DNA of 64,000 nucleotides from Mimachlamys varia (Eukaryota; Mollusca; Bivalvia; Pectinida; Pectinidae). Under the pieces are notes generated by a model. The model saw nothing but the letters and a program-made list of their open reading frames with translations. It was not told the DNA's origin and made no database searches. The DNA is taken from NCBI GenBank assembly GCA_947623455.1, contig OX392529.1, forward strand, positions 54,641,186 to 54,705,185, given 5' to 3'. Position 1 is the first letter of the stretch. Each line of letters begins with the position of its first letter. This document shows, piece after piece, positions 12,401 to 27,400 of this stretch. A program made the position numbers and the translations under genes.

Positions 12401-15400
12401 GAGTTCAAATGTGTCATCAGGGCTGAATGAGTTACCATGACAACCAAGTTTGTGCCCCACAGCCTCAATATTGTTACAATATCATCAATTCCAAGCGAGC
12501 AGTTCATAGCTACTCTATTAAGGCGTTATGGTTAGATGAAGCCATAGCAGACAGCACCAACCAAATAATACTACATGTATTTTTTTAACGTAAACCTATA
12601 TATGAGCCTTATAAAATATTTGTTAGGACTTCAGGCTGGGGTTAAACAAGATTCCCGGAAAATAAACAATTTTCATTATTCTCTTTATTCATTAGACTTT
12701 TACGCCAGTAATGATTCGGCCAGATTTCCTTCGTAATTGAATCTATGGATTCAATTTTATGGCTAAGTGAACATATAGCTGAATTAGATATTGTATTATT
12801 TTCTGCTTGATTGAATGCATTTTCCCCATGAGACCTGAATCTGCTGAGTAAAAGTGACCAATTTTCAAACAAAACAATCCTGAGATATTTTCTTTCTAGA
12901 GAAAGTGACATTTGTCTTGGTAAATATTCCACTCTGTGTCAATATCTTTCCATGAATAAGTGTGATAAATCCAATTATTTTTTAATAAATACATATATTA
13001 TTGAAATTTGTAAATATAATAGCAGCACATTCAGGTCTTACTTTTATTTTTACACAAGCAGTTAGAAGCAGCTAAGAACATTTCTAACAGACAGCTAACA
13101 GCAACAATATCCAAAACATATATGTTATATGATATGATACATATTATAAATAAAGACTAATTCAAAAGCTTTAACAAACATCAAAACAGACAAATACCAT
13201 AGACAAAGACATACATCAAAGATAAACATTAGACAAAAACAAATATAAGAAAGATAAACATCCGACAAAGATAAACATTTGACAGGTAAACATCCAACAA
13301 AGATAAACATCTGTCAAAGATAAACATCCGACAAATATAAGCATCAAAGATAAACATTAGACAAAGATAAACATCAGACAAAGAAAAACATCTGACAAAG
13401 ATAAACATCAGACAAAGGTAAACATCAAAGATAAACATCAGACAAAGGTAAACATCAAAGATAAACATCAGACAAAGGTAAACATCAAAGATAAACATCA
13501 GACAAAGGTAAACATCAAAGATAAACATCAGACAAATATAATCATCAGACAAAGATAATCATCCGAAAAAGATAAAAACCAGACAGATAAACATCAGACA
13601 AAGATAAAGACAAGACAGATAAACATCAGACAAAGATAAACAACAGACAAAGGTAAACATCAGAGATAAACATCAAACAAACATAAACATCAGACAAAGA
13701 TAAACATCAGACAAAGATAAACATCCAACAAAGATAAACATCAGACAAAGATAAACATCTGACAAAGATAAACATCTGACAAAGATAAACATCAGCCAAA
13801 GATAAACATCAGACAAAGATAAACATCAGCCAAAGATAAACATCAAACAAAGATAAACATCAAAGATAAACATCAGACAAAGATAAACATCAGCCAAAGA
13901 TAAACATCAGACAAAGATAAACATCAGCCAAAGATAAACATTAGACAAAGATAAACATCCGACAAAGATTAACATCAAAGATAAACATCCGACAAAGATA
14001 AACATCCGACAAAGATAAACATCCGACAAAGATAAACATCAAAAAAAGATAAACATCAAACAAAGATTAACATCAAAGATAAACATCAGACAAAGATAAA
14101 CATCAGATAAAGATAAACATCAGACAAAGATAATAAGCCAGACAGGTAAACAACAAAGATAAACATCAGACAAAGATGAACAATAGATCAAATTAATCAG
14201 CAGACAAATTAAGATTCTGTAAATAAACACCAGAGACAGATAAATATTTATCAAAGATAACCACCACAAAGATCAACAAACAGATGAATATTAGACAAAT
14301 ACAGCAAGAGTGAAGCTACAATGTATAAATCATATCAAACCTCTAACAAATTAGCTATTTAAAAAACATTCACAAAACATCAGTAATACAGAGGTATACT
14401 GCAACATGTTTTGTATACTGACCGTATCTGAAGCCAGGCACTATATATCAATAGTTACATCATGTTAATTTTCCTCATTGTAAATTTAGATTCCCAAACT
14501 CACCTGGTTTTTCCCCGGAGGATTGTCCTCCCACTACTGTCTGGTTGTCCATGAAACATCCGAAGAGTGACTCCCCTTTGTAGTAGGCGATATATCCTTC
14601 TTGACACGCACAGTAATTTGTGTCATTGCAATAGGCGTTATCCTGGTCGCACTCCGGGGAACATAGCAGTAGATTGGGGGGACGCAACTTAGGGTCACAG
14701 CCACCTGAAAATATAACCAAAAGTTAGCTGTCACTAAAGTTTATACTGTAAGATCAAGCTTCAATTATTTTGATTTTTTATTCACTTTAGTACCACACTT
14801 GCATAACTTTTATAGGAGGAGGAGGAAAAGTGATAAAGATATTGCCGTCACTAGGGCTCACATCCCCGACCCTTGGCTCTCCAGCCTGATGCTCTACCGT
14901 TGAGCTAAATGGAATTTTCCTACAGCTCGCACTTGTAAGGAAAACTAATCAATTCACAACTTTTACATAATTATCATCCAGGGAGATCAAAAAGAAAATT
15001 GGCTTCACGGGAAGGGGGATGCTTATCAGGATAATGAAATGCGAAATACCAAAAAAGTGCAACTGTACCGTTGCTTTCAATCATCACTTTGTCGTCTGCT
15101 GCACCTGAAATCAAGCCTTGAACACCAACCAAGGAAGCGGGTACTTATTACTATAACGTTTACAGTATTTACTATATTGTAATAGACCAATACCGTCATA
15201 ACAAGAGCACCGCAAGCGGAGGCATAATACGCCCGTTGTACCCTTTTGGAAGTATAATGGTATGGAAACACAAAAAATTTCTGACATTTACAAATGATAT
15301 CTGAAACTGCATCAGATATGAAGTCCCCAAGGGCCATAACTCTAGTAAATATTGTCGAATCAAACTGCCATTCAGGAATACACAATTTCATGTAATGATA

Positions 15401-18400
15401 ATTAAGCCTCCAAAGTATGAAATGTATTGGTTGAAAACTGTAGTAGGAGATGTCTGGACAAAACAACAGTTTACGACAGAAATGCATTTTCTACATAATT
15501 ATAATGCCTATATTTTGCAATTACAAATATGCAATGCTGTTACGCAAAAAGTTAAAATAACTCAACAAAACCAGTAATATATGTTTAAATATTATAGCTT
15601 TCCAAAGTACCATACCAAGTCTCAGAGGAATTGAAGAAAAACACAAAAAAGTTCTGACACTTTCTGCATAATGCCCGAAACTGCATCAAATATGAAGTTC
15701 CAAAGGGCCATAACTCTTGTAAATATTGTCGAATCAAATTATCATTCAGGAAAACATAATTTCATGTCATGATGATTAAGCCTACCAAGTTTAAAAGGTA
15801 TCAGTTGAAAACTGTATAAGAAGATCTCCGGACATAACAACAGTTTACAAGAGAAATGCATTTTCTACATACATGTAGTGCCTTTATCTAACTATGCATT
15901 ATGCTGTTAACCTACGCAAAAAGTTAATATAACTCAACAAAACCATAATATATACCAAATATTATAGCTTTACGAACTACCATATACCATATTTTAGAGG
16001 AACTGAAGAAAACACAAAAATGTTCTGACTGTTTCTACATAATGCTTGAAATTGCATCGGATACGTTGTTCCAAAGGGCAATAACTCAACAAGTTAGAAA
16101 GAACTCGGTTGAAAACTGCAGAAGGAAAAGACCCGACAAATGAAAGTTGATGACGGACGTATGGTCAACGCCATAACATAATAAGTCCCATCATTTTTCA
16201 GGGGCATATAAAAACATGAGGCTACATAATAGCTATCACAGTCACATACAAACAGTAGTATTTTATCAGGACTATAACAATGTTAATTTTGTTTTAGTTG
16301 TCCAAGGTTCTGTACATTAGCTACTTTCATGTTAGGGCTGGACGGTTTTACCGGTATACCGTGGTATAACGTACATTTTGATGGTACGTAACGTGGTACA
16401 TTAGTCCTGTACCGGTTCTTTGGGGACTTTCATTTAACTTATCAATTTGAAAGAACTATTTGTTAAATAGACCAATTGAAATTCCAATATGGTTAAATAA
16501 TAATTTCCTATAAGTTTGCTGATCCACTAGGACAGACATAGCTTCACTCAAACAATATTAGAGGATAACACAACGAGAAACTTATGACAGGCTTCTTGTG
16601 GATTGGCTTCAGAACAAAAACAGCCTGAGACCTTTAGCTAGCTCAAACATTCAATCATGGTGGTATATCGTGGTACGTACCGCAGTATTTGCCTTATAAA
16701 TACCGTGGTGCGTTTGATTTTGTGGTACCCAGCTCTATTTCATGTACATCTTATTATAAACTTCCCTGCTACAGCTATCATAATCAGAGAAAGCACAATC
16801 ACAAGATATACTCTACTTACTATTCTAGCTTCAGTGTGGAGCCAGCAGACATTTAAACATGTATCAATAGAAACAGAACGAACCCATTCCTTAACTCACT
16901 AACCCCTGAAGATACATATGAACTGTTCCAATTCAAAGGTTGGAATAGTTCATTTTGAATTTTCAGAGGTGAATGTTAACAAAATTTCATATTGACAAAA
17001 AACCACTGCTGCTTTGTCAAGGGCACTCAGCCAAACACATAAACTATTGAATTCTCACACCAAATTCAATACAGAATACAAATTGTAATGGCTTAATTTT
17101 TTTTTACGTTATTACGTTATATTTGATGTCTTGAATAAGAGAAACTGGTATTTATATTGACAATTTGGCACGAAGATGCAACAACTTAACAATGAATTTA
17201 ACCTTTACATCAAAGTGTTCCCTGCGCAGTATGTTGCTATGGCAACCAGGGTTACTATTCCTATGGTGACCATTATCTTACAGTACTTCCATAAATATTA
17301 CCAATATACGCTTTCTTTCTCCCAAATAACAGTTAAATGAATGGTTTTATATTTAAACGTTAATTAGAAAACAAACTTACATTATTCCGGTGTTCTCTCA
17401 GAATAAAGATTGAAATAATCCATAAACGAATAATATATATCACAAATACGAATATAAATCCCAGGAATCTAGATCAACAGAGATGGAATTAAGAGTATGG
17501 CACTGAGCACTACGTAGAATTGGCTAAGTATTGCACTGAGCACTCCTTAGAATTGGCTAAGTATTACACTGAGCACTTAACATAGAATATGAGCCAAGTA
17601 TTACACTGAGCACTCCTTAGAATTGGCTAAGTATTACACTGAGCACTTAACATAGAATATGAGCCAAGTATTGCACTAAGCACTCCTTAGAATTGGCTAA
17701 GTATTACACTGAGCACTTAACATAGAATATGAGCCAAGTATTGCACTGAGCACTCCTTAGAATTGGCTAAGTATTACACTGAGCACTTAACATAGAATAT
17801 GAGCCAAGTATTGCACTAAGCACTATATGTAGAATGAGCTAAATATTACACTGAGCACTCCATAGAATTGGCTAGGTATTACATTGAACACTTAACATAG
17901 AATGAGCTAAGTATTGCACTTAGCACTCTGAAGAATGTGCTAACTATATGGCAATCAGCACTCCCGGCGAATGAGCTTAGAACATAGCACTGAGCACTCC
18001 ACTCTGGCAGCAGGTCATACCATAATGCCACAGCCAAACCTGTCGCCACGACTCAAAACTGATTGTCTTGGAGAATCTAATTGTCTGAGTACAAGCAACT
18101 CCCCTCAAATCACTGACAAGGCTGGCAGATCCAATAGAATGACCATTTATCTTGCTTTGTGATCAATCACAGACAGTGTTGAGAACATGTTTATATTGAT
18201 ACACACCACAGCCTCCTCTGGCTGCCTGTAGTCATGGATGTCAGTTTGTTATAACAGAAGACATCGGTACCACACACAGATCTATTGTTAGCAATGAAGT
18301 CTTCGTTTCTAGGTCTGACTGTAGTAGCATCAACACCACTGTCAGCTAATAATGTAACAGTGCAGGCTACTGTACATCATTTAATCACAGATAAGATTTG

Positions 18401-21400
18401 TTTATACACAATGGTAATTATTGTGGGGTGGATTTATCATCTAAGATGTTGACTGATGATAAATCGGAGAAAAGTATTTATTTGTATTCAGCGGTATTGG
18501 TATTTCAGATTCTGCAAACTTTCCCTACAGATGATACATGAGCCCTATAGAGCAGAATTCAACTTTGGCCAACTCAGTATGCATTACCAAAAGTTTAAAG
18601 GTAACAACCTACAGTGGAAGGATAATTATATATACTCTGCCGATGGATTATTGTCCTCTGGTTTGACACATTCTTGATCCCCACAACTATCTCTTGAATG
18701 TAGATAGAAGTTTGAAGTGACAGAATTTATAATATACACTGTCATCATTATCTAATTTGGAATTAGTGAACCAATGAATTGTCTTGATATGGTTTTTACG
18801 GTCAATATAAAAATGACAGACCTTTGCAGGCAAACTTCATATTGCATGCACTAGTGCAGTATGGTGTAAGTTTGCCTGCAATGTTCTGTCATTTATACCG
18901 ATCATAAAAGCCATATCAAGACAATTCAATGCTTATATATATACATTTCTTACTACAATTTGATTTAAACTATATGATAAATGCTTCATTGAAAAATATT
19001 CATTATCTTTGTGTGACATGAAGATGGACGTCTTTTTTGAGCATGCTCATTAGTATGCTTACTTGTTAAATTGTGATTGACAAAAGACTCAGTTCTCATT
19101 TCAAAGACTTGATGTTTAATTGGATGTGACCAAGATTTACTTGGCGGGTGTCATCGATGGAGTAGACATTTACTCTTCCGGAACACCTGGCCCCAGGATC
19201 ACGAAACAATCTTAAGTTTAAATTTGTCTTAAGTTTTGACTTAGCCAATCACAATTAACGTTACAAAAAGTAACGTCATACGTGATTGGCGAAGCACAAA
19301 CTTAAGTCTAAGATTGTTTCATGATCTCAGGGCCAGGTCTAATTATCTAATGTACTTTTACAGGGGTCTCCTTGTAAATCTTTCCTTTGTTCATATTTTA
19401 TCCCTAGTTTAATCAATTTTGAGTTTAGATTATGATTTTGTCAACGCTTCGGTATTCTCTGATTTTTCAAACACTTGTCACTCAATTGCTGGATGTTGTT
19501 TATTATCTCTTAAATCAAATGTCTCCTTTAGTTTATATAATTGCTTTGCCATGTATATGTAAATAATTAGTACTTCTCCTAGTGTGTTTGATTAAAACAT
19601 AATGTCTTCGATCAGCAGCAACAGCATGTTTAAAACTGTGTTTTGAAGTTGAAGGTGTAGACACTCTTTACAGATAAAAAGTATCAAACTTTTTGAAAAA
19701 ATATTTTACGATAAGAACACGACATATATTCCCTTGTCCTGAACACCAGCTGTAGTTACGTCACATTACCACACTATACCACACTAAGGATGGGAGTCAC
19801 GTACGTGAACCAACCCTACAGTGAAGATCTCGTAACTGCAGTTTACTGTCGGTATATTGCCCCCTTGTGACCAGTTCCTGGAATTGCTAAGCTAGATCAC
19901 AGCATGGCTGTCACACAAATATCTGTACCAATGGTCTGTCGTAGCACGATACCATAAAGTATGGAGAAAAACGAACACGAGCAAAATGATGAAAGGAAAT
20001 GTAAAATTGCTATAATGGTACTAAGGGACTTAACCCAGCGACAATCATTCCATCCTTCCCCTCCGCCTATATCCCTACTCCATTGCACAACCAACCAAAA
20101 TACAGTACACTCCTCTTTACATCATGTTGCATTTGTCAGACAAGAACATGACATATACAGGAATGTGACATTAAGAGAAACATGTTTTTCCACTAAATCT
20201 AGCACATTTCAAATCTCCATAACTAAAAGTAAGCTATTAAATATACATATGAAGATGTATCAATCAATAGATAACATTTTTTCATCCAAAAAAATATTTT
20301 GGGGTTATTTTTTTATTTTTATGACATCATTTAATGGATATCTTATGTGACTGGTTTAAAATAAACATGATATTAAGAGGAATTCACCTCAAAACACATG
20401 ATATTAACCAAATAAAATTACATTATATAGAGCGGAAAATTGTGCTTTGGAAAACATGTTATAAAGAGGAATGTGATATTAACAGGGGTGATATTAAGTG
20501 GAATCCACTGTACCATAACTGCAGTATGGAATTACCTCATCCCTTCCAAAAGAAAAATAATCATTATCAGGACCTTACCCACTACTTCCCTTTCTTAAAT
20601 ATTTAAATGATTATTACAAAGGCCAAAACTGTGAGGTCTGGGTAAGGAGTAAGGGCAACAGGATATTGACAGGACAGGGGTGGTGTCAATATCACAATTA
20701 AGGCTAAGCCAACCTGAAGCAACACAAGCATTTTCATTTTTTATCTTATGGATGCTTTATTCATTTTTTTGTTTGGTATATAAAAGAAGGCCTAGATAGG
20801 GGAAGCTAGAATGTGATTATAAATTTGCTTCAGTAAATTGAAACCTCCAAGATTTTTTCTTTTCTATATGACGTTTTTTTTTTTTTGCCAAGTCAGGTTT
20901 GTTACTAACACAAGGATTCACAGTAATATGGTACAACAACTGTGGTTGGTAGAGAAGCTATATATATAGAGCTCTAGAGGATATATGGACAGAATTTGAT
21001 ATTTCTCGCTGAAACAGGAGTTGAAGAGACCTTGAGGAGTCTATATATACACAGAACTCGATCATAACACCCTACAACCTTGATTCCATCTTTAATGTAT
21101 AACGATATTGTAGACAATTTATCGAAGCCATATAGAAACCCAACACTTGTGTTTTATTATAACTACTACTGCTGCAAGGGCTGCCTGCCTCTTCCCCTCT
21201 ATAATATTATATAACCTGAATGTGAAATGAGAGAGATTCGGCTGGCACATATTTCCTATCTTACATTACGCCGCCCGTGATACTGTTATGACATGAATTG
21301 TCATCTGGTCAAAACCTCAAAAACATGACACTCTCCCCCCCCCCCCCCCCCCAGACACTTAATCAGATATTGATCCTAACATGGCTATAAATAAATATGT

Positions 21401-24400
21401 CAAGAAAATTTTAATCAAATCTCAAGAAAATTGAACACGGATATCGATATCCTAGCCATTGTTTTATTGATAGTATTTACAAATGATGGACTGGATTGAA
21501 AAAGTTTCGAGTCAAAGATGTTCATTGGGGGAAAAAATGTCCTTCTGTGTATTGTATGGTAGCTTGCCTTCATGGAAGACACCAATAACACATAGCTGAT
21601 GATTCGAACAAATTTTTTCCCCCATTTTCCAATTAAAATGTCGGTGCATGTCTGCAGTAATCAACTTGATGACAATTATACCTCAGTGTTCCAACATAAT
21701 TAAAGACCGCAATCAGCCAGCCAAACCAAAGATCAGGGCGTTGTTCTCCCCCAAGATCAACACAAAAGGCCCACAGGTCCTGTATTTCTCACTTCAAGTA
21801 TAAGTTTTTTCTTGACCAAGATTATATTAAAGCAAACTTGATCATGATGCACAGAGCTTATGTAACGACTATACCAGTAAACTAAATAGTAAGTATTTAG
21901 AGAAGGAACTGCCAAAACTAGAACTGTCGTCCGGGGGCCAACTCATACCCTTTGCCCCCTTAAAGTTAATTGTAAAACAAATGGGGGGCACATCTTCATA
22001 CTGTACTTTCTATTCCCCCAAAGTTTTAAAAAGATCCGTTGAAAACTGAGCAAATGCATAGCTGGACAAAATTGTGTTCATTTACATAAAAGGGGAATAA
22101 CTCTCTGAAAAGGGTAAAAAATGCAACAGGGCGAACATGCAATTTTACTTAAGGGGGCATATTAACATATTGTACTTTCTATTTCCGCAAAATTTAAAAA
22201 AGATCCATTGAGAACTGAACGAATGCAAAGCCGGACAAAATTGTGGTAACACAAAAAAGGGAATAACTTTCCTAAAAATGATCGAAAATCAAATTTGCTC
22301 CAGAGGGCACATCTTCATACTGTACTGTCTATTCCAACAAAATTTTAAAAAGATCCATTTAAAACTGAGCGAATGCAGAGCCGGAAACAATTGTGTTTAC
22401 AGACAGAAGGACAACCTGATTCCAGTTTACCCTCCCTAACTTCGTTGCGGGGGTATAACTATATAATACCCTGTAACAATAGAAGGATACAGCTGTTTAT
22501 AAGGAAATCTTGAAAAACAAAGCCACATATTCCCAATTTCCATTTATTTTGTTGTCATACTGTAATCAGGGCCTATCTAAATGTGATTCTTGTTTTTATC
22601 TTTGGATAAATCTTTATTCGCCCCCTCAAAAAGCTCAATGACTACTACAGAAATGTCTCGGTGACAATTCAATCAGCTGAGCCTTGGGGGACGGTTTAAT
22701 TGGATCTAGGCATCACTGTTCGAGTTGTACCAGGTTCCCGTGTCACATCAGATGGACTTTCCCCGATATTGATCAATCACCAACCTACATTTGTTATTGT
22801 TTTTTTCTTTCGGAAACATTGACACTACTTTGCATTATAAACCCCATACCGCTGCCAGTAGATATAAATATACTGTACACCCCAAACATACTGCCATGAC
22901 CCCATGTCACATCAGATGGACTTTCCCCGATATTGATCAATCACCGACCTACATTTGTTATTGTTTTTTTCTTTCGGAAACATTGACACTACTTTGTATT
23001 ATAAACCCCAAACCACTGCCAGTAGATATAAATATACTGTACACCCCAAACATACTGTCATGACCCCATGTCACATCAGATGGACTTTTCCCGATATTGA
23101 TCAATCACCGACCTACATTTGTTATTGTTTTTTTCTTTCGGAAACATTGACACTACTTTGCATTATAAACCCCATACCACTGCTAGTAGATATATATATA
23201 CTGTACACCCTACACATACTGCCATGACCTTAGATTTTATCATTCCTTTCTGTAAAGAAACCCCACCGTTTTGTATTTTGATGATAGGAAAGATTACAGT
23301 GAAATAAACTGTAAAAAAAATTAATATTTCTCCTCCAGTCGTTTACAGTTGTCATTGTTTGTTTAACTAAAGAACTTACTAATGTTGTTGACTCAGTCTG
23401 AAACTAACAATGTTGAGTAACTCATCAATGGTAAGTATGTAGGTCCTTCACAAATTGCACTAATTAAAACCATCACATGATTACCTTCCTTGCACTACGC
23501 TATCACATGATCTGCATACCTTGCACTAAGCTATATATCACATGATCTCCCTTCCTTGCACTAAGCTATCACATGATCTGCATACCTTGCACTACGCTAT
23601 CACATGATCTCCCTTCCTTGCACTAAGCTATCACATGATCTCCCTTCCTTGCACTAAGCTATCACATGATCTGCCTTCCTTGCACTAGCTATCATATGAT
23701 CTGCCTTCCTTGCACTAAGCTATCACATGAGCTGCCTTCCTTGCACTAAGCTATCACATGATCTCCCTTCCTTGCACTACGTAAGCTATCACATGATCTG
23801 CATACCTTGTACTAAGCTATCACATGATCTGTCACCTTGTACTAAGCTATCACATGATCTGTCACCTTGTACTAAGCTATCACATGATCTGCATACCTTG
23901 TACTAAGCTATCACATGATCTGTCACCTTGTACTAAGCTATCACATGATCTGTCACCTTGTACTAAGCTATCACATGATCTCCCTTCCTTGCACTAAGCT
24001 ATCACATGATCTCCCTTCCTTTCACTAAGATATCACATGATCTGCATACCTTGTACTAAGCTATCACATGATCTGCCTTCCTTTCACTAAGATATCACAT
24101 GATCTGCATTCCTTGTACTAAGCTATCACATGATCTGCATACCTTGCACTAAGCTATCACATGATTTACTTTCCTTACACTAAGCTATCACATGATCTCC
24201 CTTCCTTGCACTAAGCTATCACATGAGCTGCCTTCCTTGCACTAAGCTATCACATGATCTCCCTTCCTTGCACTAAGCTATATATCACATGATCTGCCTT
24301 CCTTGCACTAAGCTATCACATGATCTGCCTTCCTTGCACAAAGCTATCACATGATCTGCCTTCCTTGCACTAAGCTATCACATGATCTGCCTTCCTTGCA

Positions 24401-27400
24401 CTAAGCTATCACATGATCTGTTTACCTTGCACTAAGCTATCGCATGATCTGTTTACCTTGCACTTACCTACATACATATGTAACAGAATTCCAGCAGGTT
24501 ACAAAAATATACTTGTAACATTGTCGGCTCTATAAGAACCAAATTCACATTCTAAAAATAGATATTGATTAATTCTCAAACAAAATGTGACTTTATTATT
24601 TACCATAGACCCGGAGTCCGTCGGTGCGCTCACACCAGACGTTGCGATAGTCCCCGTCCCAAGGGGTGCTCATCCAATGGAAGCCAGAGCAGGTATCGGC
24701 AAAACACGATTCACTCGTCCACAGCTGATCGGGGCATTTCTCCTTCTTCGGACCAGGATAGGCTAGTATTGACCGAGACCTGCTTCGAACTCCCTCCGTG
24801 TAGCCTAGCGAAAGACAACAGGCTAAATAATTATGCGGCCCGTGAGCATTTAATTACGGATTGAATAAAACGTGCCCTGAGGAAGAAGTCATTAAACAAC
24901 AGTTTTCTGGCTAAAAAGAGAATGGAAAAAAACACCAACCTCTACTAGCAAAATGAACTTATCATCTTGTTGAGTATTGTTCAGTAGATTCATTATATAA
25001 GCTAGGTCTCTATAGTATACATAACCAATTCCTAAAATCTAAGGCATTTTCTTCTCTCTTTATCATGTTAAGCTATAGAAATGATATCTAATTAATTAAT
25101 AACAGAAGATTTGCTTTAACAGATTTTCAAATTTTCATTTTTGAAAGTTTCATGGGAAATAACCTAGTGGATCTTACAAGGAAACATATTTATATACATG
25201 TAAAAATCAGATGTTTTGAGATGTCTATCTCAAATCGTCTGTTATGTATACTGTCGAGACAGCTGTTGAAAGAGGAGAAAGAAATTGTCTTGTTACAATG
25301 GAAATGTGTACCTAAAAGCTGGATGTACTTTAAGCAAGGTTGACACTCACATAACGTCGGTCTCTATATATACTGGCGAGAAGGAAATACTTAAACAAGG
25401 TGAATAGAGCATGTTTCCATTTTAAGGAATGTGGCACATAAAAATCAGTGGATAACTGCATGCATGCTATCAAATAACAGGACTGAAGTTTGGGGGGGCT
25501 GGGGTGTTGTGTTGGGAGGGGGGGGGGAGGGGGTGGGTGTGAAAATGGTCTCTTATTGCAAAATGACCTTTTATTGCTTGTGCATTTTTTGAAAATTTTG
25601 TTCACACACCAATTATTTTAAGTTAAGTTTGACAAATTTTACCCCCCCCCCCCCCTCAGTGAGTTGGAGAGTCAGCTCCTTTATTTGTCCAATTTTTTCA
25701 CCCAATGGCTTAAAGATGCCAGCATTATTTATTTTGTACATTAGATAGGGATATTACTATTAGTTCATCTAAACAGTACAGGACAACAGGTGATTGACAG
25801 TCAGATGAACAATCATAATGCCTTTAAAAATTTGTGTTACTTGCGGACATTAACTCCTTGACGCCTGACGACACATATGGACTCTTCCAATTCAAAGGTT
25901 GGAATAGTACATAATGAAATTTAAGGGGTGCATGAGTTAAATAGTTCTTTTTAAATCAAACCTTTCTAACATTGCTTTGGTCAAAAGAAGCTGTTCTTGA
26001 CATTTGATTATGATTGTTAAACTCTTCAGACATTTAAAGATTATACTCCTTTCTGACATCTAAGGATATTTCTTCTCTCTTTATCATGTAAAGTTATAGA
26101 GATGATATCTAAACAATTAATGACAGAAGATTTGCTTTAACAGATTTTCAAATTTTCATTGCCTAAAGTTTCATGGGAAATAACCTACTGGATCTTACAA
26201 GCAAACATATGTATATACATGTAAAAATAAAAAATCAGATACATGTAAAAATTATAAGTAGAAATAGTTTTCTATTCAAAACACATTATAGGTTTAAGTA
26301 TGAATTATTGAACAGAAACTTTGAAAATGTATAATTATGAAAAAGTTGACTCAAGTAATTTGGGTAAGGGTACCATTTCGGGTGTCTAAATTGACAAAAA
26401 TTGGGGGATAGTTTTGATATCTAAATTAGGAAGTGTGTTAACTCTTTCTGTACTCGTTCAAATTTCCCGCTCGCTACCCGGAAGTGATCACCAGTTCGTC
26501 CTTTGCGCATGCGCTTTTCAGAGCACATGGCGGAATGCTACCGCTTCGATTAAAGGATGATTTACGGCTGTCTGGTGCTTATATGTCCGGTACGTTGTCA
26601 TTTATTTGTTGAAATGCATTGTATATGAAATCGGCAGAAACATGTTTATCAAGTATCTACGAGAATACATGACGAAATCATCCGGTAGAATGACAAGAAG
26701 CCGAACTGTTTATCTGTTCACCGTGTCACACATGTGTGGAATATCACTTCATCGTAACCCTTTTATTTCGTTGCGAAAACATGTTAAACATATTCTTGTT
26801 TTATTTTGACGATCATTTGTACTTTGTTGTATATTTGAATGTTTGTACTACTTTTTTGCCGTTTTTACCGTCATTAATGCCTTTTTGTTGTAAGTGTAAA
26901 CAACTAGGACTGAACTCGATAAAAACCTACGGAGCACTTTTTTATGACATCTTAAGGCATCATGAGTACGGAAAGAGTTAAATGATTTTAATTCCCAGAA
27001 TGCATTGACTCACCCATATCAAAGTCGGCACACGGAATATAACACTGGCTCCAATTGGACCACTCAGTGACCACACACTCTCCTGGACAAGGCACGTGAC
27101 AAGGCCGCTCTTTCTGAAACGGTCAAACAAAATGGATTTTTATCTCCTTTCATCTCAACCCAACATGAAAACAGGCCGCCCTTCTGAAACGGTCAAACAA
27201 AACGGTTTTTTATCTTCTTTCATCTCAACCCAACATGAAAACAGAAGGAGAACCATAAAAAAAAAATCACTTTATGATTTAAAAAAAGGCCCAATGGACC
27301 TGCATTGTTCACCTGATATCAATATCACACTTGAAACCTTAAAATTGAACTAACATATTAGCTTGAGGCTTGATTTTTTATAAGATCTTTATCTTGGACT

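Noticed and set aside
12642..12932. 96-codon minus-strand frame
   Set aside because: No recognisable motif, in a large intron, AT-rich composition; length is within chance for 64 kb.
13229..13552. 107-codon minus-strand frame with repeated 'LMFIFDVYLC'
   Set aside because: Translation of the ~17-bp minisatellite, no independent coding evidence.
14848..14925. Functional tRNA gene
   Set aside because: Box A-like sequence only; box B and stem pairing are degenerate, more like a SINE head. The same applies to 51475-51850 and 45458-45692.
22684..23307. Four plus-strand frames of 62-90 codons with shared sequence
   Set aside because: They cycle through the 164-bp tandem repeat and shift frame from copy to copy.
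23473..24465. Possible CRISPR-like array
   Set aside because: The 31-bp units are contiguous with no unique spacers, and the context is an intron of an animal gene.
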